From a bacterium (lineage in GTDB: Bacteria; Desulfobacterota; DSWW01): a stretch of 35,160 nt of DNA. The DNA is taken from contig JANQFG010000148.1 in NCBI GenBank assembly GCA_028277985.1, positions 1 to 35,160 on the forward strand. The letters run 5' to 3'. The position numbers were made by a program, and so were the translations under genes. Below, piece after piece: positions 1 through 8,169 of this stretch; within the stretch, counting starts at the first letter, position 1; every line of letters starts with the position of its first letter. The notes beneath the pieces are model-generated. The model did no database searches, had not been told where the DNA came from, and saw only the letters and a list, made by a program, of their open reading frames with translations.

Positions 1-1
1 C

Positions 2-1165
2 GGCCTGCCCAAGGCCTCGGTTCAGACCCACCGTCGCTGGTTCAGCGCCATGTACTGGTTCGGCAAGATCGTCATGAACCTCAAACCCACGGACGTACAC
101 TACTGCCCCCTGCCCTTCTGCCATACGAACGGCCTCAATGTCTCCTGGTCGTCGGCCGCCGGGTGCGGTACGGCCCTGGCCATGAGGCAGAGGTTTTCGG
201 CAAGCCAGTTCCTGTCGGACGTGCGCAAGTTCAACGCCAACTCCTTCATCTATGTGGGCGAAGTATGCCGCTATCTCATGAACCAGCCGGCCCGTCCGGA
301 CGACGCGGACAACCCCCTTAAGGCGATGGTGGGCAACGGGCTCAGACCGGACATATGGAAGGCCTTCAAGAAGAGATTCGGTGTGTCCAGTGTATTCGAG
401 CTCTACGGGGCCGCCGAAGCTCCGTTGATCTTTTCCAACATACTCAACGTGGACTGCACGGTCGGCACCTGCCTCACTCCCTTTGCCATCGTGGAATACG
501 ACACCGATGCGGACGAACCGGTTCGGGGCGAAGACGGGTTCATGAAGAAGGTGCCTCCCGGGGCGACCGGTCTGCTCCTGGCACAGATTTCGGAGAGCAT
601 GCCCTTTGTAGGGTACACGGAGAAGGGGGAGACGGAGAAGAAGATCTTCAGGGACGTGTTCGAGAAGGAGGACATCTGGTTCAACAGCGGGGACCTGGTC
701 TTCAACCAGGGCCGCAGGCACATCCAGTTCGTGGACCGCCTTGGCGACACCTTCCGGTGGAAGGGAGAAAACGTCTCGACCTCCGAGGTGGAAAAGGTCG
801 TGAACACCCTGGACCAGATCGACGAGTCGACCGCCTACGGGGTTCAGATCCCGGGCACGGACGGCCGTGCCGGAATGGTTGCGATCATTCCGAGGACCCC
901 CGTGGAAGAGTTCGACCTGAGAGGCCTGGCGGAAACGGTGCGCAAGGCCCTGCCCTCCTACGCGGTGCCGAAGTTCGTGCGGTTCAAGCAGGAATTCGAG
1001 ACTACCGGCACCCACAAGATCAAGAAGAAGGTGCTCAGAGACGAGGGCTTCGATCCAAGGGTGGTGGCCGATCCGCTCTACGTGCTCCTGACCGATGCCG
1101 CCTCCTACGAACCCTTGACCGAGGCGCTGTATCAGGAGTTGGTGTCGGGCAAACATCGCCTTTAG
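2..1165 (+). CDS. FATP-like acyl-CoA synthetase (AMP-forming), 5'-truncated
   Basis: Activates a fatty or other carboxylic acid to its CoA thioester through an acyl-adenylate. The frame is open from the window edge and starts with GLPKA, the tail of the AMP-binding P-loop (usually TSGTTGLPKA), so the N-terminal third lies outside. Further along are an ELYGAAEAP adenylate-binding stretch, NSGDLVF (the conserved GD of the family) and RLGDTFRWKGENVSTSEVE, the hinge before the C-terminal lid. The end reads TTGTHKIKKKVLRDEGFDP, a signature of the FATP/very-long-chain synthetase branch rather than FadD. A second AMP-binding ligase follows 76 bp downstream on the same strand, suggesting one operon. 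Substrate is not predictable. The first internal ATG at 50 is not the true start. Confidence 0.9.
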   Translation, partial: GLPKASVQTHRRWFSAMYWFGKIVMNLKPTDVHYCPLPFCHTNGLNVSWSSAAGCGTALAMRQRFSASQFLSDVRKFNANSFIYVGEVCRYLMNQPARPDDADNPLKAMVGNGLRPDIWKAFKKRFGVSSVFELYGAAEAPLIFSNILNVDCTVGTCLTPFAIVEYDTDADEPVRGEDGFMKKVPPGATGLLLAQISESMPFVGYTEKGETEKKIFRDVFEKEDIWFNSGDLVFNQGRRHIQFVDRLGDTFRWKGENVSTSEVEKVVNTLDQIDESTAYGVQIPGTDGRAGMVAIIPRTPVEEFDLRGLAETVRKALPSYAVPKFVRFKQEFETTGTHKIKKKVLRDEGFDPRVVADPLYVLLTDAASYEPLTEALYQELVSGKHRL

Positions 1166-1241
1166 GATCTGCCCTGGAAACACCCATGCACCCTCTTTCC
1201 CGGCATGAAGAAAACGTGCTGTTCAGATCGGGGAGCAAGTC

Positions 1242-2816
1242 ATGAAGGTCAATTTCGGTACGACTCTCCTGCAGGTGGCCAGGCAGTTTGCCGACAAGGA
1301 AGTGCTGGTCAACATCGACCGGCGTCGGCGGTTCACATTCATGGAACTGCACCTCCTGACGAATCGAATCTGCAACATGATCATGAGCCGCTACGGCATG
1401 GGCCGAGGAGACATCTACGCGGGCCTCCTGGAGAATGACAACGTGGGATTGCTCCTGCCCGGGATCTACAAGGCGGAGCCTGCGGGTGCATGGCTCAACT
1501 ACCGTGACTCTTATGAGGAGCACATGTGGCAGATCGCGCACGTGAACCCGAAGCTCATGTTCATGGAGAACGCACTCCTGGACCACTATTACGATGATCT
1601 GCGTGCCCGCGGAATCGAGATCATCTGCATGGATCCGCTGGAAGAGAAGATCGAAGGTGTCCATTGCCTGTGGGAGCTGATCGAGGACGTGTCGGATGCG
1701 GAGACGAACGTGGTGCACGACCGGGATGAAGACATCCTGGTCTACCGGTTCACGGGCGGGACCACGGGCAAGGGCAAATGCGCCATGTACACCCTGGGCA
1801 ACTTCCTGGCAGCCATGAATCAGGTCCACTCCCACCCGGAGAATCTGGTGGGACCGGAGATCCGGCACCTTCACATCACACCGCTGAGCCACGCGAGCGG
1901 GATGTTCATGCTGCCGATCTATTTCAAGGGCGGAACCCAGCTGACCCTGAACCTGCCCGACCTGAACCAGTTTTGCACGACCATCCAGGATGAAAAGGTC
2001 ACATCCACCTTCATGGTTCCCACCCTGCTCTATCGCTTCCTCGAATTCGAGGTGGAGAAACAGTATGATCTGTCGAGCCTGGATTTGGTCTTCTACGGTG
2101 CCTCGCCGATGAGCGTCGAGAAGCTCAAGGGGCTGCAGGCCAAATTCGGCAACGTCTTCGTTCAGGTCTACGGCGCAACCGAAGCCGTACCCCCCGTGAT
2201 CGTTCTCGGGAAATCGGAGCATCTCGTGCACTCGGAAGAGGAGCGGATCCGTTTGGGATCCGCCGGCTCACCCCTCGCCGGGGTGGAAATTCTGATTGTC
2301 GACGAAGAAGGGCGGGAGGTACCCACGGGCGAGAGAGGCGAAATCTGGATTCGGACCGCCGGCGTGATCAAGGGTTACTACAAGAACCCGGAACAGACTG
2401 CCGCCGAGTTCCAGGACGGCTACTGGAAGTCGGGCGATCTCGGCACCATGGATGAGAAGGGCTATGTGTACATCGTGGACAGGAAGAAGGATCTGATCAT
2501 CAGCGGCGGCTTCAACGTCTATCCGGTGGAGGTCGAGGCCGCGCTGAACGGCCATCCTGCCGTTCTGATGTCCGCCGTGGTAGGCATCCCCCACCCGGAT
2601 TGGGGGGAGGCGGTCCACGCAGAGGTCGTGCTGAAGGATGGGGCCCACCTCGAAGAATCCGAATTGATCCGATTCTGCAAAGAGAAGAAAGCCAAGTACA
2701 AGGCGCCCAAATCGGTCGCCTTCGTTCCCGAGCTGCCGCTCACGGTCGTCGGAAAGGTCCTGCGCCGAAAGGTGCGTGAGAAGTACTGGATGGAAGAACA
2801 ACGAAAGATACAATGA
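1242..2816 (+). CDS. AMP-forming acyl-CoA ligase (long-chain type), 524 aa
   Basis: Full-length ANL-superfamily ligase making acyl-CoA from acid, ATP and CoA. Visible motifs in order: FTGGTTGKGKCAMYT (P-loop, about residues 170-184), QVYGATEAVPP (adenine pocket), YWKSGDLGTMDEKGYVYIVD and DRKKDLIISGGFNVYPVEVE (hinge), and a C-terminal LTVVGKVLRRKVRE containing the catalytic lysine. Length is normal for the family. The ATG at 1242 is preceded by GGGGAG at 8-bp spacing. It lies 76 bp after the FATP-like gene and 12 bp before the RidA gene, so the three probably form one transcript. It is only distantly similar to its upstream neighbour, so this is not a recent duplication. Substrate (long-chain, aromatic or terpenoid acid) is open. 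Confidence 0.92.
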   Translation: MKVNFGTTLLQVARQFADKEVLVNIDRRRRFTFMELHLLTNRICNMIMSRYGMGRGDIYAGLLENDNVGLLLPGIYKAEPAGAWLNYRDSYEEHMWQIAHVNPKLMFMENALLDHYYDDLRARGIEIICMDPLEEKIEGVHCLWELIEDVSDAETNVVHDRDEDILVYRFTGGTTGKGKCAMYTLGNFLAAMNQVHSHPENLVGPEIRHLHITPLSHASGMFMLPIYFKGGTQLTLNLPDLNQFCTTIQDEKVTSTFMVPTLLYRFLEFEVEKQYDLSSLDLVFYGASPMSVEKLKGLQAKFGNVFVQVYGATEAVPPVIVLGKSEHLVHSEEERIRLGSAGSPLAGVEILIVDEEGREVPTGERGEIWIRTAGVIKGYYKNPEQTAAEFQDGYWKSGDLGTMDEKGYVYIVDRKKDLIISGGFNVYPVEVEAALNGHPAVLMSAVVGIPHPDWGEAVHAEVVLKDGAHLEESELIRFCKEKKAKYKAPKSVAFVPELPLTVVGKVLRRKVREKYWMEEQRKIQ

Positions 2817-2828
2817 AGGAGGTCTCCC

Positions 2829-3290
2829 ATGAGTGCTGAGGCAAGATTGAAAGAACTGGGGCTCGAACTTCCGGCCTCTGCGGCGCCCGTCGGCAACTAT
2901 GTGCCCGCCGTCCGTACCGGCAATCTCGTCTTCCTCTCCGGTCACGGACCGGTCGGAAAGGATGGGACCGTTGCTACGGGAAAGGTAGGGAGCGACTTGA
3001 CGGTCGAGCAGGGCTATGAGGCGGCAAAGATCGTTGCCGTCGGGCTTCTCGGCTCCCTGAAGGATCTGATCGGCAGCCTGGACAAGGTGAGTCGAGTCGT
3101 GAAGCTCCTTGGAATGGTCAACTGCGATGCGTCCTTCTTTGACCAGCCGCAGGTGATCAACGGCGCTTCGGATCTCCTGGTCGAGGTGTTCGGGGACAAG
3201 GGGAAACACGCACGGTCGGCGGTCGGGATGAACTCCCTGCCCTTCAACATTGCGGTGGAGATCGAGATGATCGTCGAGGTGGAAGACTAG
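2829..3290 (+). CDS. RidA/YjgF-YER057c family protein, 153 aa
   Basis: Small trimeric-fold protein of the Rid family; the archetype hydrolyses reactive enamine/imine intermediates. The sequence has the Rid core: NYVPAVRTGNLVFLSGHGP near residues 24-42, a central KIVAVGLLGSLKDLIGSLDKV helix, and a C-terminal LPFNIAVEIEMIVEVED strand. At 153 aa it belongs to the longer COG0251 branch often found beside catabolic genes, whose biochemical role is less certain than that of RidA itself. The start ATG has an excellent GAAGGAGG ribosome site. It ends 4 bases inside the convergent dehydrogenase gene, so the two 3' ends overlap. Function in acyl-CoA turnover is inference from position only. Confidence 0.88.
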   Translation: MSAEARLKELGLELPASAAPVGNYVPAVRTGNLVFLSGHGPVGKDGTVATGKVGSDLTVEQGYEAAKIVAVGLLGSLKDLIGSLDKVSRVVKLLGMVNCDASFFDQPQVINGASDLLVEVFGDKGKHARSAVGMNSLPFNIAVEIEMIVEVED

Positions 3291-4165
3291 TCAGAGTCCC
3301 AGGGCAATCGTTTTCCATCCTCGGTGTACCGATAGAACCCCTTGCCGACCTTCCTCCCCAGGCGGCCCTCTTCGACCATCCGCTCCACCAGATCGGTCTT
3401 CGGTACGAGGTGATCTTCGCCGAGCGCCTTCATCGCCTTGCCCACACGGAGAAAGGTGTCCAGGCCCGCATTGTCGGCGATCTCGAAGGGGCCGATGTTC
3501 CAGCCCAGCCCCAACCGCATGCCCACATCCACATTCTCAGGGCTGACGATGCCTTCGTCGATCAACTCCGCGCATTCCCGGAAGGCGGAGAAGAGAATAC
3601 GGTTGATCACAAATCCCGGGATGTCCCTGCGTACGGGAAGGGGCCATTTCCCGAGAGACTCGACAAATGCCACCCCTCGATCGAAGACCGGATCCGAAGT
3701 CTCCTCACCCTTGACGACTTCCACAAGGGCCATGAACGGAACCGGGCCGAAGAAGTGGAGCCCGAGCACCCTGTCGGGCCGCCGCGTTGCAGAGGCGAGT
3801 CGAGTGATCGGGATCGACGAAGTGTTGCTCGCGAGAGGCGTCTCGGCAGGGGCGAGGCGATCCAGCTCTTCAAACATCTCTTTCTTCAGGTTCTCATCCT
3901 CGAACACCGCCTCGACGACCCAGTCCGACTCGGCCGCCTTGGCCAAGCCCTGTTCAGGACTGAGTCTGGCGAGCACGTCTTCCGGAGCTTCTTTCACGAA
4001 CCCCTTCTTGGCCAGCTTCTCCACAGACCACTTGATTCCGCCGACCGCCTTTTCCAGGGCTTCCTGGTCGTTGTCCGACAGGAAGACCCGGTAGCCCGAT
4101 TGGGCACAAACCTGAGCGATGCCTGCGCCCATAAATCCTGCGCCGATCACGAGAACCTTTTCCAA
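3287..4165 (-). CDS. 3-hydroxyacyl-CoA dehydrogenase (FadB2/Hbd-like), 292 aa
   Basis: Oxidises 3-hydroxyacyl-CoA to 3-ketoacyl-CoA with NAD+ in beta-oxidation, or the reverse. The N-terminal Rossmann motif is VLVIGAGFMGAGIAQ; NTSSIPITRLA and LHFFGPVPFMALVEVV (catalytic His region) follow, then the C-terminal 3HCDH helical domain ending in GRLGRKVGKGFYRYTEDGKR. Length is normal for the single-domain enzyme. The start codon is TTG: GAGGAGGTCTCA sits immediately upstream and MEKVLVIGAG is the expected N-terminus, with no suitable ATG. It follows the APH-fold kinase on the same strand by 57 bp and converges on the ligase/RidA operon. Substrate chain length is unknown. Confidence 0.92.
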   Translation of the reverse strand: MEKVLVIGAGFMGAGIAQVCAQSGYRVFLSDNDQEALEKAVGGIKWSVEKLAKKGFVKEAPEDVLARLSPEQGLAKAAESDWVVEAVFEDENLKKEMFEELDRLAPAETPLASNTSSIPITRLASATRRPDRVLGLHFFGPVPFMALVEVVKGEETSDPVFDRGVAFVESLGKWPLPVRRDIPGFVINRILFSAFRECAELIDEGIVSPENVDVGMRLGLGWNIGPFEIADNAGLDTFLRVGKAMKALGEDHLVPKTDLVERMVEEGRLGRKVGKGFYRYTEDGKRLPWDSD

Positions 4166-4222
4166 TGAGACCTCCTCTCCGTGCTTTGTATGAGCACGGA
4201 CGGAAATGAAGGGGGGAGCCTT

Positions 4223-5278
4223 CTAGCCCCCGGAAGCTATCTGCCAGCCTGCATCCGAAAGGAACCTCACGTAGATGCCGAAAGATTCCGCCTTGGAAGA
4301 GCTGGCGATTCCGTCCAGTCCTCTCTTATAGACGCCCTGCACGATCGCGGCGACCCGGAATATGCTGAAGGCGAGGAAGAAGTTGTAGTTCGGTACCGGG
4401 CCGCGGCCCATGCGCCGACAGTAAGCGTCCACATAGTCTGCCTCGGAGGGAATCCCCAGGGCATCGAGATCCAGGCCGGCCAGGCCCAGATTCGTACCGG
4501 TGCCGGCCGGGAAGTGGTAGAGCATACAGTTGTATGCAAGGTCTGCCAGGGGATGCCCGAGTGTGCAGAGCTCCCAGTCGAGGATGGCAACCACCCGGGG
4601 CTCGGTGGGATGAATGACCATGTTCTCGAGGCGATAGTCCCCGTGAACGATCGTGGTGGTCTCATCATCCGGTGTGTTCTCGTTCAGCCACCGGATCAGT
4701 TGATCCATGCTTTCGATATCGTCCGTCTTCGAAGCCTCGTATTGCCGGGTCCAGCGGTCCACCTGTCTCGACATGTAGTTTCCGGTCTTACCGAAGTCCT
4801 CCAGCCCAACCGCCTTCAGGTCCACCTGATGAAGCTTCACAAGGGACTCGTTCATCGCGTCGTAGATGGCCCGCCGCTCCTCGGCGGTCGAGACTTCGGG
4901 TGCGGCGGCGTTCCGGAAGATCCTTCCCTCGGCCCGCTTCATGACATAGAAGGCCGTACCGATCACGGTGTCGTCCTCGCAGAGCAGGCACGCCTCCGGA
5001 ACCGGAACATCCGTGTCTTGCAGAGCCTTGATCGCCCGATATTCGCGGTCAACCGCATGGGCGGAAGGAAGCAGCTTTCCCGGGGGTTTCTTTCTAAGGA
5101 CCCATTCCCGGGCACCGGAACTCAGCAAAAAGGTTGGATTGGACTGGCCCTGCCCGAACTGCCTGACCGTCAACGAGCCCTCGAAGCCTTCCAGCTTGTC
5201 CGTAAGGTACTCTGTAAGGGATTGCTCATCGAAGACATGGGCCGGTCTGACTGGAATGATCTCTTCTTCTGTGCTCAT
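4223..5278 (-). CDS. APH-fold phosphotransferase (ACAD10/11 N-terminal-like), 351 aa
   Basis: Kinase-fold protein of the aminoglycoside phosphotransferase (APH/ChoK) superfamily. Seen: VLRKKPPGKLLPSAHAVDRE (nucleotide-binding Lys and following helix), IVHGDYRLENMVIH (catalytic-loop HGD....N) and AILDWELCTLGHPLADLAY (metal-binding DWE). This arrangement matches the kinase domain of ACAD10/ACAD11, which in known cases phosphorylates 4-hydroxyacyl-CoA so that the hydroxyl can be removed; that fits the neighbouring hydroxyacyl-CoA dehydrogenase. Antibiotic resistance is unlikely. An in-frame ATG exists at 5377, but the ATG at 5278 is preferred because GAGGAAAAACGC precedes it and the upstream extension is low-complexity. 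A second APH protein, not closely similar, lies at 15515. Activity is inferred. Confidence 0.88.
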   Translation of the reverse strand: MSTEEEIIPVRPAHVFDEQSLTEYLTDKLEGFEGSLTVRQFGQGQSNPTFLLSSGAREWVLRKKPPGKLLPSAHAVDREYRAIKALQDTDVPVPEACLLCEDDTVIGTAFYVMKRAEGRIFRNAAAPEVSTAEERRAIYDAMNESLVKLHQVDLKAVGLEDFGKTGNYMSRQVDRWTRQYEASKTDDIESMDQLIRWLNENTPDDETTTIVHGDYRLENMVIHPTEPRVVAILDWELCTLGHPLADLAYNCMLYHFPAGTGTNLGLAGLDLDALGIPSEADYVDAYCRRMGRGPVPNYNFFLAFSIFRVAAIVQGVYKRGLDGIASSSKAESFGIYVRFLSDAGWQIASGG

Positions 5279-5421
5279 GCGTTTTTCCTCGGCTGCGGAT
5301 GGAAATAGGGGAGGAGTCGATCTGGGCACCGATCTGCCGCGATAAGCAAGTCTAAGCGCCTGCTCCGGCTCCGTCAAGAGTCCGGAAAGGATGGGACTTG
5401 GGGGGAGAAAGGAAAGTGGTG

Positions 5422-5463
5422 ACCCGCCTATCGCGCACCAACAAGGGCGCGCGATAGGCGGGT
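5422..5463 (-). terminator. 15-bp perfect hairpin, probable terminator
   Basis: ACCCGCCTATCGCGC (5422-5436) is exactly complementary to 5449-5463 across a 12-base loop. It lies 28 bp downstream of the stop of the minus-strand secreted-protein gene, where a terminator is expected. On the minus strand the following bases are only moderately T-rich (CACTTTCCTTTCT), so a rho-independent mechanism is likely but not certain. Confidence 0.55.
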
Positions 5464-5491
5464 GAGGATCATGGGAGGGCTCAGGGCGTGG

Positions 5492-6355
5492 TTACCACAG
5501 GCTCTTGATGAACTTCTTCGCTTCATCCTTCGTGGTCTCCTTCAGCTCCTGCTTTCCCTCGTCTTTCAGTTCGCCAGCGGTCTCCGAAGCGAAGCCTTTC
5601 GCCTCGTCCTTCATATAGTTCCCGGCCTGACCGGCTGCACCCCCCTGATACGACCCGGCTCCCCCTGCAAAGGGAGCACCGCCTCCGAAGTTCCCCATGT
5701 CCTCCGCGTGCACCAGTTCCACATCTTTCGGGAGTTGGTAGTAGGAGGCCTTCCTGGTTATCTTGTCCAGACTCTCGAGGATCATATCGTCCCCCGCTCG
5801 AAGAATGCCTCCATAACCCTTTTCATCGGCCATCCTGCTCACCTGCTCCATCGCTTCTTCTGTATCCTCGTCAAACATCTTCGCCATACGGGTGGCCAGG
5901 CTGATCCAGGCCTCATGGAGCTTCCTCACGTCCGGATGATCGCTCAGAACCATTTCCTCTTTCTCGGACTTGCCGGAAGCATCCGTATAGGTGACCCAGT
6001 AGACCTTCCCCGTGTAGGTCGCGATGGTCTCCTCCCGACCTGCGTATTCGAAGTGGAGCTTGCCCCCCTTGATCTTATCCGGGTCCGGGCCCTTTCCGTA
6101 CTTCTTCGTGATCGCGGCCATCTCGTCCATGTCATAGGCCTTCCATTTGCCCTGGACCCGGTTGACCGCATAGGTCTTGGGCCCGGAGACAAGGACGTAA
6201 TTGTCCGGCCCGGACCACATCTTCATGTGCTCCTCGTCCTTGTAGTCGATGGTGAAAGAGTGCTTGTTATCCGTCTTGAAAGTGCCCGAGATATCCTTTG
6301 CCCAGCCGGTTCCGGTCGTCATCAAGAGAATCAGCCCTATCCATAGTGCTCTCAT
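5492..6355 (-). CDS. Secreted protein of unknown function, 287 aa
   Basis: Not recognised with confidence; the fold of the first part may be DUF4412-like. A clear signal peptide (MRALWIGLILLMTTGTGWAK) predicts export. Residues 20-170 hold alternating beta-strand-like and charged segments such as HSFTIDYKDEEHMKMWSG and TYAVNRVQGKWKAYDMDEMA. This is followed by a Gly/Ala-rich linker (about residues 218-240) and a strongly charged C-terminal helix rich in Lys/Glu/Asp ending KKFIKSLW. The start ATG has GAGGAGGGCAGATC upstream. It is transcribed away from the Spy-like/ECF cluster, sharing a 227-bp divergent region with it, which suggests but does not prove common envelope-related control. Confidence 0.8.
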   Translation of the reverse strand: MRALWIGLILLMTTGTGWAKDISGTFKTDNKHSFTIDYKDEEHMKMWSGPDNYVLVSGPKTYAVNRVQGKWKAYDMDEMAAITKKYGKGPDPDKIKGGKLHFEYAGREETIATYTGKVYWVTYTDASGKSEKEEMVLSDHPDVRKLHEAWISLATRMAKMFDEDTEEAMEQVSRMADEKGYGGILRAGDDMILESLDKITRKASYYQLPKDVELVHAEDMGNFGGGAPFAGGAGSYQGGAAGQAGNYMKDEAKGFASETAGELKDEGKQELKETTKDEAKKFIKSLW

Positions 6356-6582
6356 GATCTGCCCTCCTCAAATTCTCGTTTTCTGCCGGTTTTCTCGGAA
6401 CAATGGCCTATTTTTCGTTGGATGTCTCCTCTTTTCCGAACGATTCCCTCCGGGATCTCCGGCATCTGTTTTTCCCGGAACCCTGCAACCGTAAGGGCGA
6501 TTCCTGCGACCTAGCCATTGAGGCCTCGGACCCGACAACCAACCCCACGAATCATCAGGAATCCACAAGGGAGGAAGGAAAA
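6356..6582. promoter_or_regulatory. Divergent intergenic region between secreted-protein gene and ECF cluster
   Basis: 227 bp that must carry promoters in both directions. It contains ribosome sites at each end and a TTTTTCGTTGGATG-like AT-richer patch, but no box pair convincing enough to name. If the downstream sigma factor autoregulates, an ECF-type -35 AAC box should lie here; none was identified by eye. Confidence 0.3.
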
Positions 6583-7083
6583 ATGAAAAGGCTGCTGATA
6601 GCGACTGTAACGATGGCCGTCCTTTCCGGGACCGCCTACGCAATGCCGGGACACGGGATGCACGGGGGAGGCCCGGGCGCCCACTTCGGCGAGGGCCTGT
6701 TGAGGGCCCTGATCAAGCTCGACCTCACCGAGGATCAGAAACAGGAGGCAGCCCTGATCCTCTCGAAATACAGGGACCAGGGCAAGGAGCGGCGCGATAC
6801 GCTCAGGGGCGCCATGGAGGATCTGCGGGCGACCGCAGAAGCAGACCCGCTCGATGAGCAGGCGGTTCGAGCTGCCTTCAAGGGGGTGGCGGCGGCAGGC
6901 GAGGAGATGGCTGTACACGGCGCCAGGCTTGTTGCAGAATTGAAGGGAATCCTGACGCCGGAGCAGAAGGCATCCCTCGACGAGCACAAAGCCGCCCGGC
7001 ACGAGAAGCGCAGGCACCGGATGGAGAACCGTACATCGTTCCTGGACGAATGGATCGATACGCACGCTGGAGAGTCCCAGTAG
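6583..7083 (+). CDS. Spy/CpxP-like periplasmic protein, 166 aa
   Basis: Periplasmic helical protein of the LTXXQ (Spy/CpxP, heavy-metal resistance) family, members of which act as chaperones or as sensors feeding envelope-stress regulators. The signal peptide MKRLLIATVTMAVLSGTAYA is followed by a His/Met/Gly-rich segment (MPGHGMHGGGPGAHFGE), then two LTXXQ-type motifs, LTEDQK and LTPEQK, and a His-rich C-terminus (HKAARHEKRRHRM). The ATG at 6583 follows GGGAGGAAGG; the open frame continues upstream but codes for nothing plausible. It is the first gene before an ECF sigma factor. The His/Met content suggests metal binding, which is inference. Confidence 0.87.
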   Translation: MKRLLIATVTMAVLSGTAYAMPGHGMHGGGPGAHFGEGLLRALIKLDLTEDQKQEAALILSKYRDQGKERRDTLRGAMEDLRATAEADPLDEQAVRAAFKGVAAAGEEMAVHGARLVAELKGILTPEQKASLDEHKAARHEKRRHRMENRTSFLDEWIDTHAGESQ

Positions 7084-7163
7084 TACATCGAGTTCTCGGA
7101 GCGGCCCGGGCAACCAGGTCCGGGCCGCTCCCTGCGGTGCCCCTGACTCGGAAGCCCTTTTCG

Positions 7164-7760
7164 GTGAAGAACGACGTGGAAAACGGACGCAGCGACACGG
7201 AAGTCATCCGGGAAATTCTGGATGGCAATGTCAACGCCTTTGAGACCCTCATGGAACGATACCAGGGCTACGTGGCCGCAATCGCTACCAAAAACGTGCC
7301 TCGAGACCGGATCGAGGAGATCGCCCAGGAGACCTTTCTGCGGGCTTACCGATCCCTCGAGAGCTTCCGGGCAAAGACGCCCTTCAAACACTGGCTCGCC
7401 ACGATCGCGGTACGCTGCTGCCAGGACTTCTGGCGTCAGCACTACCGGCGACCGGAATCGGCGGTCAGCTCGATCTCGGAGGATGGCTGGGACTGGATTC
7501 AGGGCCTTCTCGTCGACGGGTCGGCTCACACCTATTCCGGCGCGTCGCAGAACCCGGAGGCCCTCGGAGTGCTCCGTTGGGCAATGGAAGGGCTGTCGGC
7601 CGAAGACAGGGCCGTCCTGACGCTGGTCCACCTAGAGGAGTACACGACCGCCGAGGCGGCCAAACTCTTGCGTTGGAGCGTTCCCAAAGTCAAAATACGT
7701 GCTCATCGGGCCCGCAAGAAACTCAGAAAAACCCTCGAAGAGGTCCTTCCGGACCGATAG
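7164..7760 (+). CDS. ECF-type RNA polymerase sigma factor, 198 aa
   Basis: Extracytoplasmic-function sigma-70 factor. Region 2 is visible as FETLMERYQGYVAAIATKNV through EIAQETFLRAYRSLESFR and FKHWLATIAVRCCQDFWR; region 4 is AMEGLSAEDRAVLTLVHLEE with the HTH TTAEAAKLLRWSVPKVKIRA. They are joined by a linker of about 45 residues. No ATG fits; GTG at 7164 with GGAAG nine bases upstream is the best start, because an earlier in-frame ATG (7050) lies inside the Spy-like gene. It is followed 10 bp later by a small one-TM protein and then a membrane-anchored Spy-like protein, the gene set expected for a sigma factor held by an anti-sigma factor and released by a periplasmic sensor. Confidence 0.92.
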   Translation: MKNDVENGRSDTEVIREILDGNVNAFETLMERYQGYVAAIATKNVPRDRIEEIAQETFLRAYRSLESFRAKTPFKHWLATIAVRCCQDFWRQHYRRPESAVSSISEDGWDWIQGLLVDGSAHTYSGASQNPEALGVLRWAMEGLSAEDRAVLTLVHLEEYTTAEAAKLLRWSVPKVKIRAHRARKKLRKTLEEVLPDR

Positions 7761-7770
7761 GGGGACAGGC

Positions 7771-8151
7771 ATGGCAAAGAAGACCGAACGGGTCGATGAA
7801 ATCGACCGGGTCGATGGAATCGACCGGGTCGATAGAATCGACAGGATCGAGCGGGCCCTCGCGCAGGCCCACAGGGAGCAGAACGTACCGGATCTATCTC
7901 CGGAATGGCGCGAGGGAGTGATGCGCCGGGTCCGAAGCCTGCACGCGGAAGCAGTCGAAAAGGAGGCGAGCCCGACAATGGCGCTGGTGTTCCAGCGGAT
8001 GATCCTTCCGTGCGCCACAGCAACCGGGCTCGTCGCGGTCGCTCTTCTGGCCTACCTGCTCGCGGCGGTCCCCGGGATGGAACAGGAGCTCTTTGCCATG
8101 CTCACGCAGGATCCTTCCGGCTTGCTTGCCACCGAGGCGCTGGGGTTATAG
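7771..8151 (+). CDS. Small one-TM protein, candidate anti-sigma factor, 126 aa
   Basis: No family recognised. The N-terminus is a charged repeat (ERVDEIDRVDGIDRVDRIDR) followed by a helical cytoplasmic part and one hydrophobic span around residues 75-95 (ATATGLVAVALLAYLLAAVP), then a short presumably periplasmic tail. The GEM-like layout (about 75 cytoplasmic residues, one TM, short outside tail, immediately after an ECF sigma gene) fits CnrY/NccY-type short anti-sigma factors, but no zinc-binding ZAS motif is present. The ATG at 7771 follows AGGGGGACAGGC. The repeat is encoded by an 18-bp tandem repeat (see separate feature), so its length may vary between strains. Function is inferred from position. 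Confidence 0.75.
   Translation: MAKKTERVDEIDRVDGIDRVDRIDRIERALAQAHREQNVPDLSPEWREGVMRRVRSLHAEAVEKEASPTMALVFQRMILPCATATGLVAVALLAYLLAAVPGMEQELFAMLTQDPSGLLATEALGL
7789..7842 (+). repeat. 18-bp tandem repeat, three copies, inside coding sequence
   Basis: Units start with CGGGTCGAT at 7789, 7807 and 7825 and differ at only one or two positions; a fourth, degenerate copy begins at 7843. Each unit encodes the six residues RVD(E/G/R)ID. Being a multiple of three, copy-number change would keep the frame. Confidence 0.9.
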
Positions 8152-8169
8152 ACAAACGAGGTGATCGCT

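Noticed and set aside
1035..2231. 398-residue minus-strand open frame
   Set aside because: It is antisense to the acyl-CoA ligase genes and has no recognisable motif; long antisense frames are expected in GC-rich DNA.
4223..5278. Aminoglycoside resistance gene
   Set aside because: The APH fold is shared, but sequence features and the CoA-gene neighbourhood fit ACAD10/11-type kinases.
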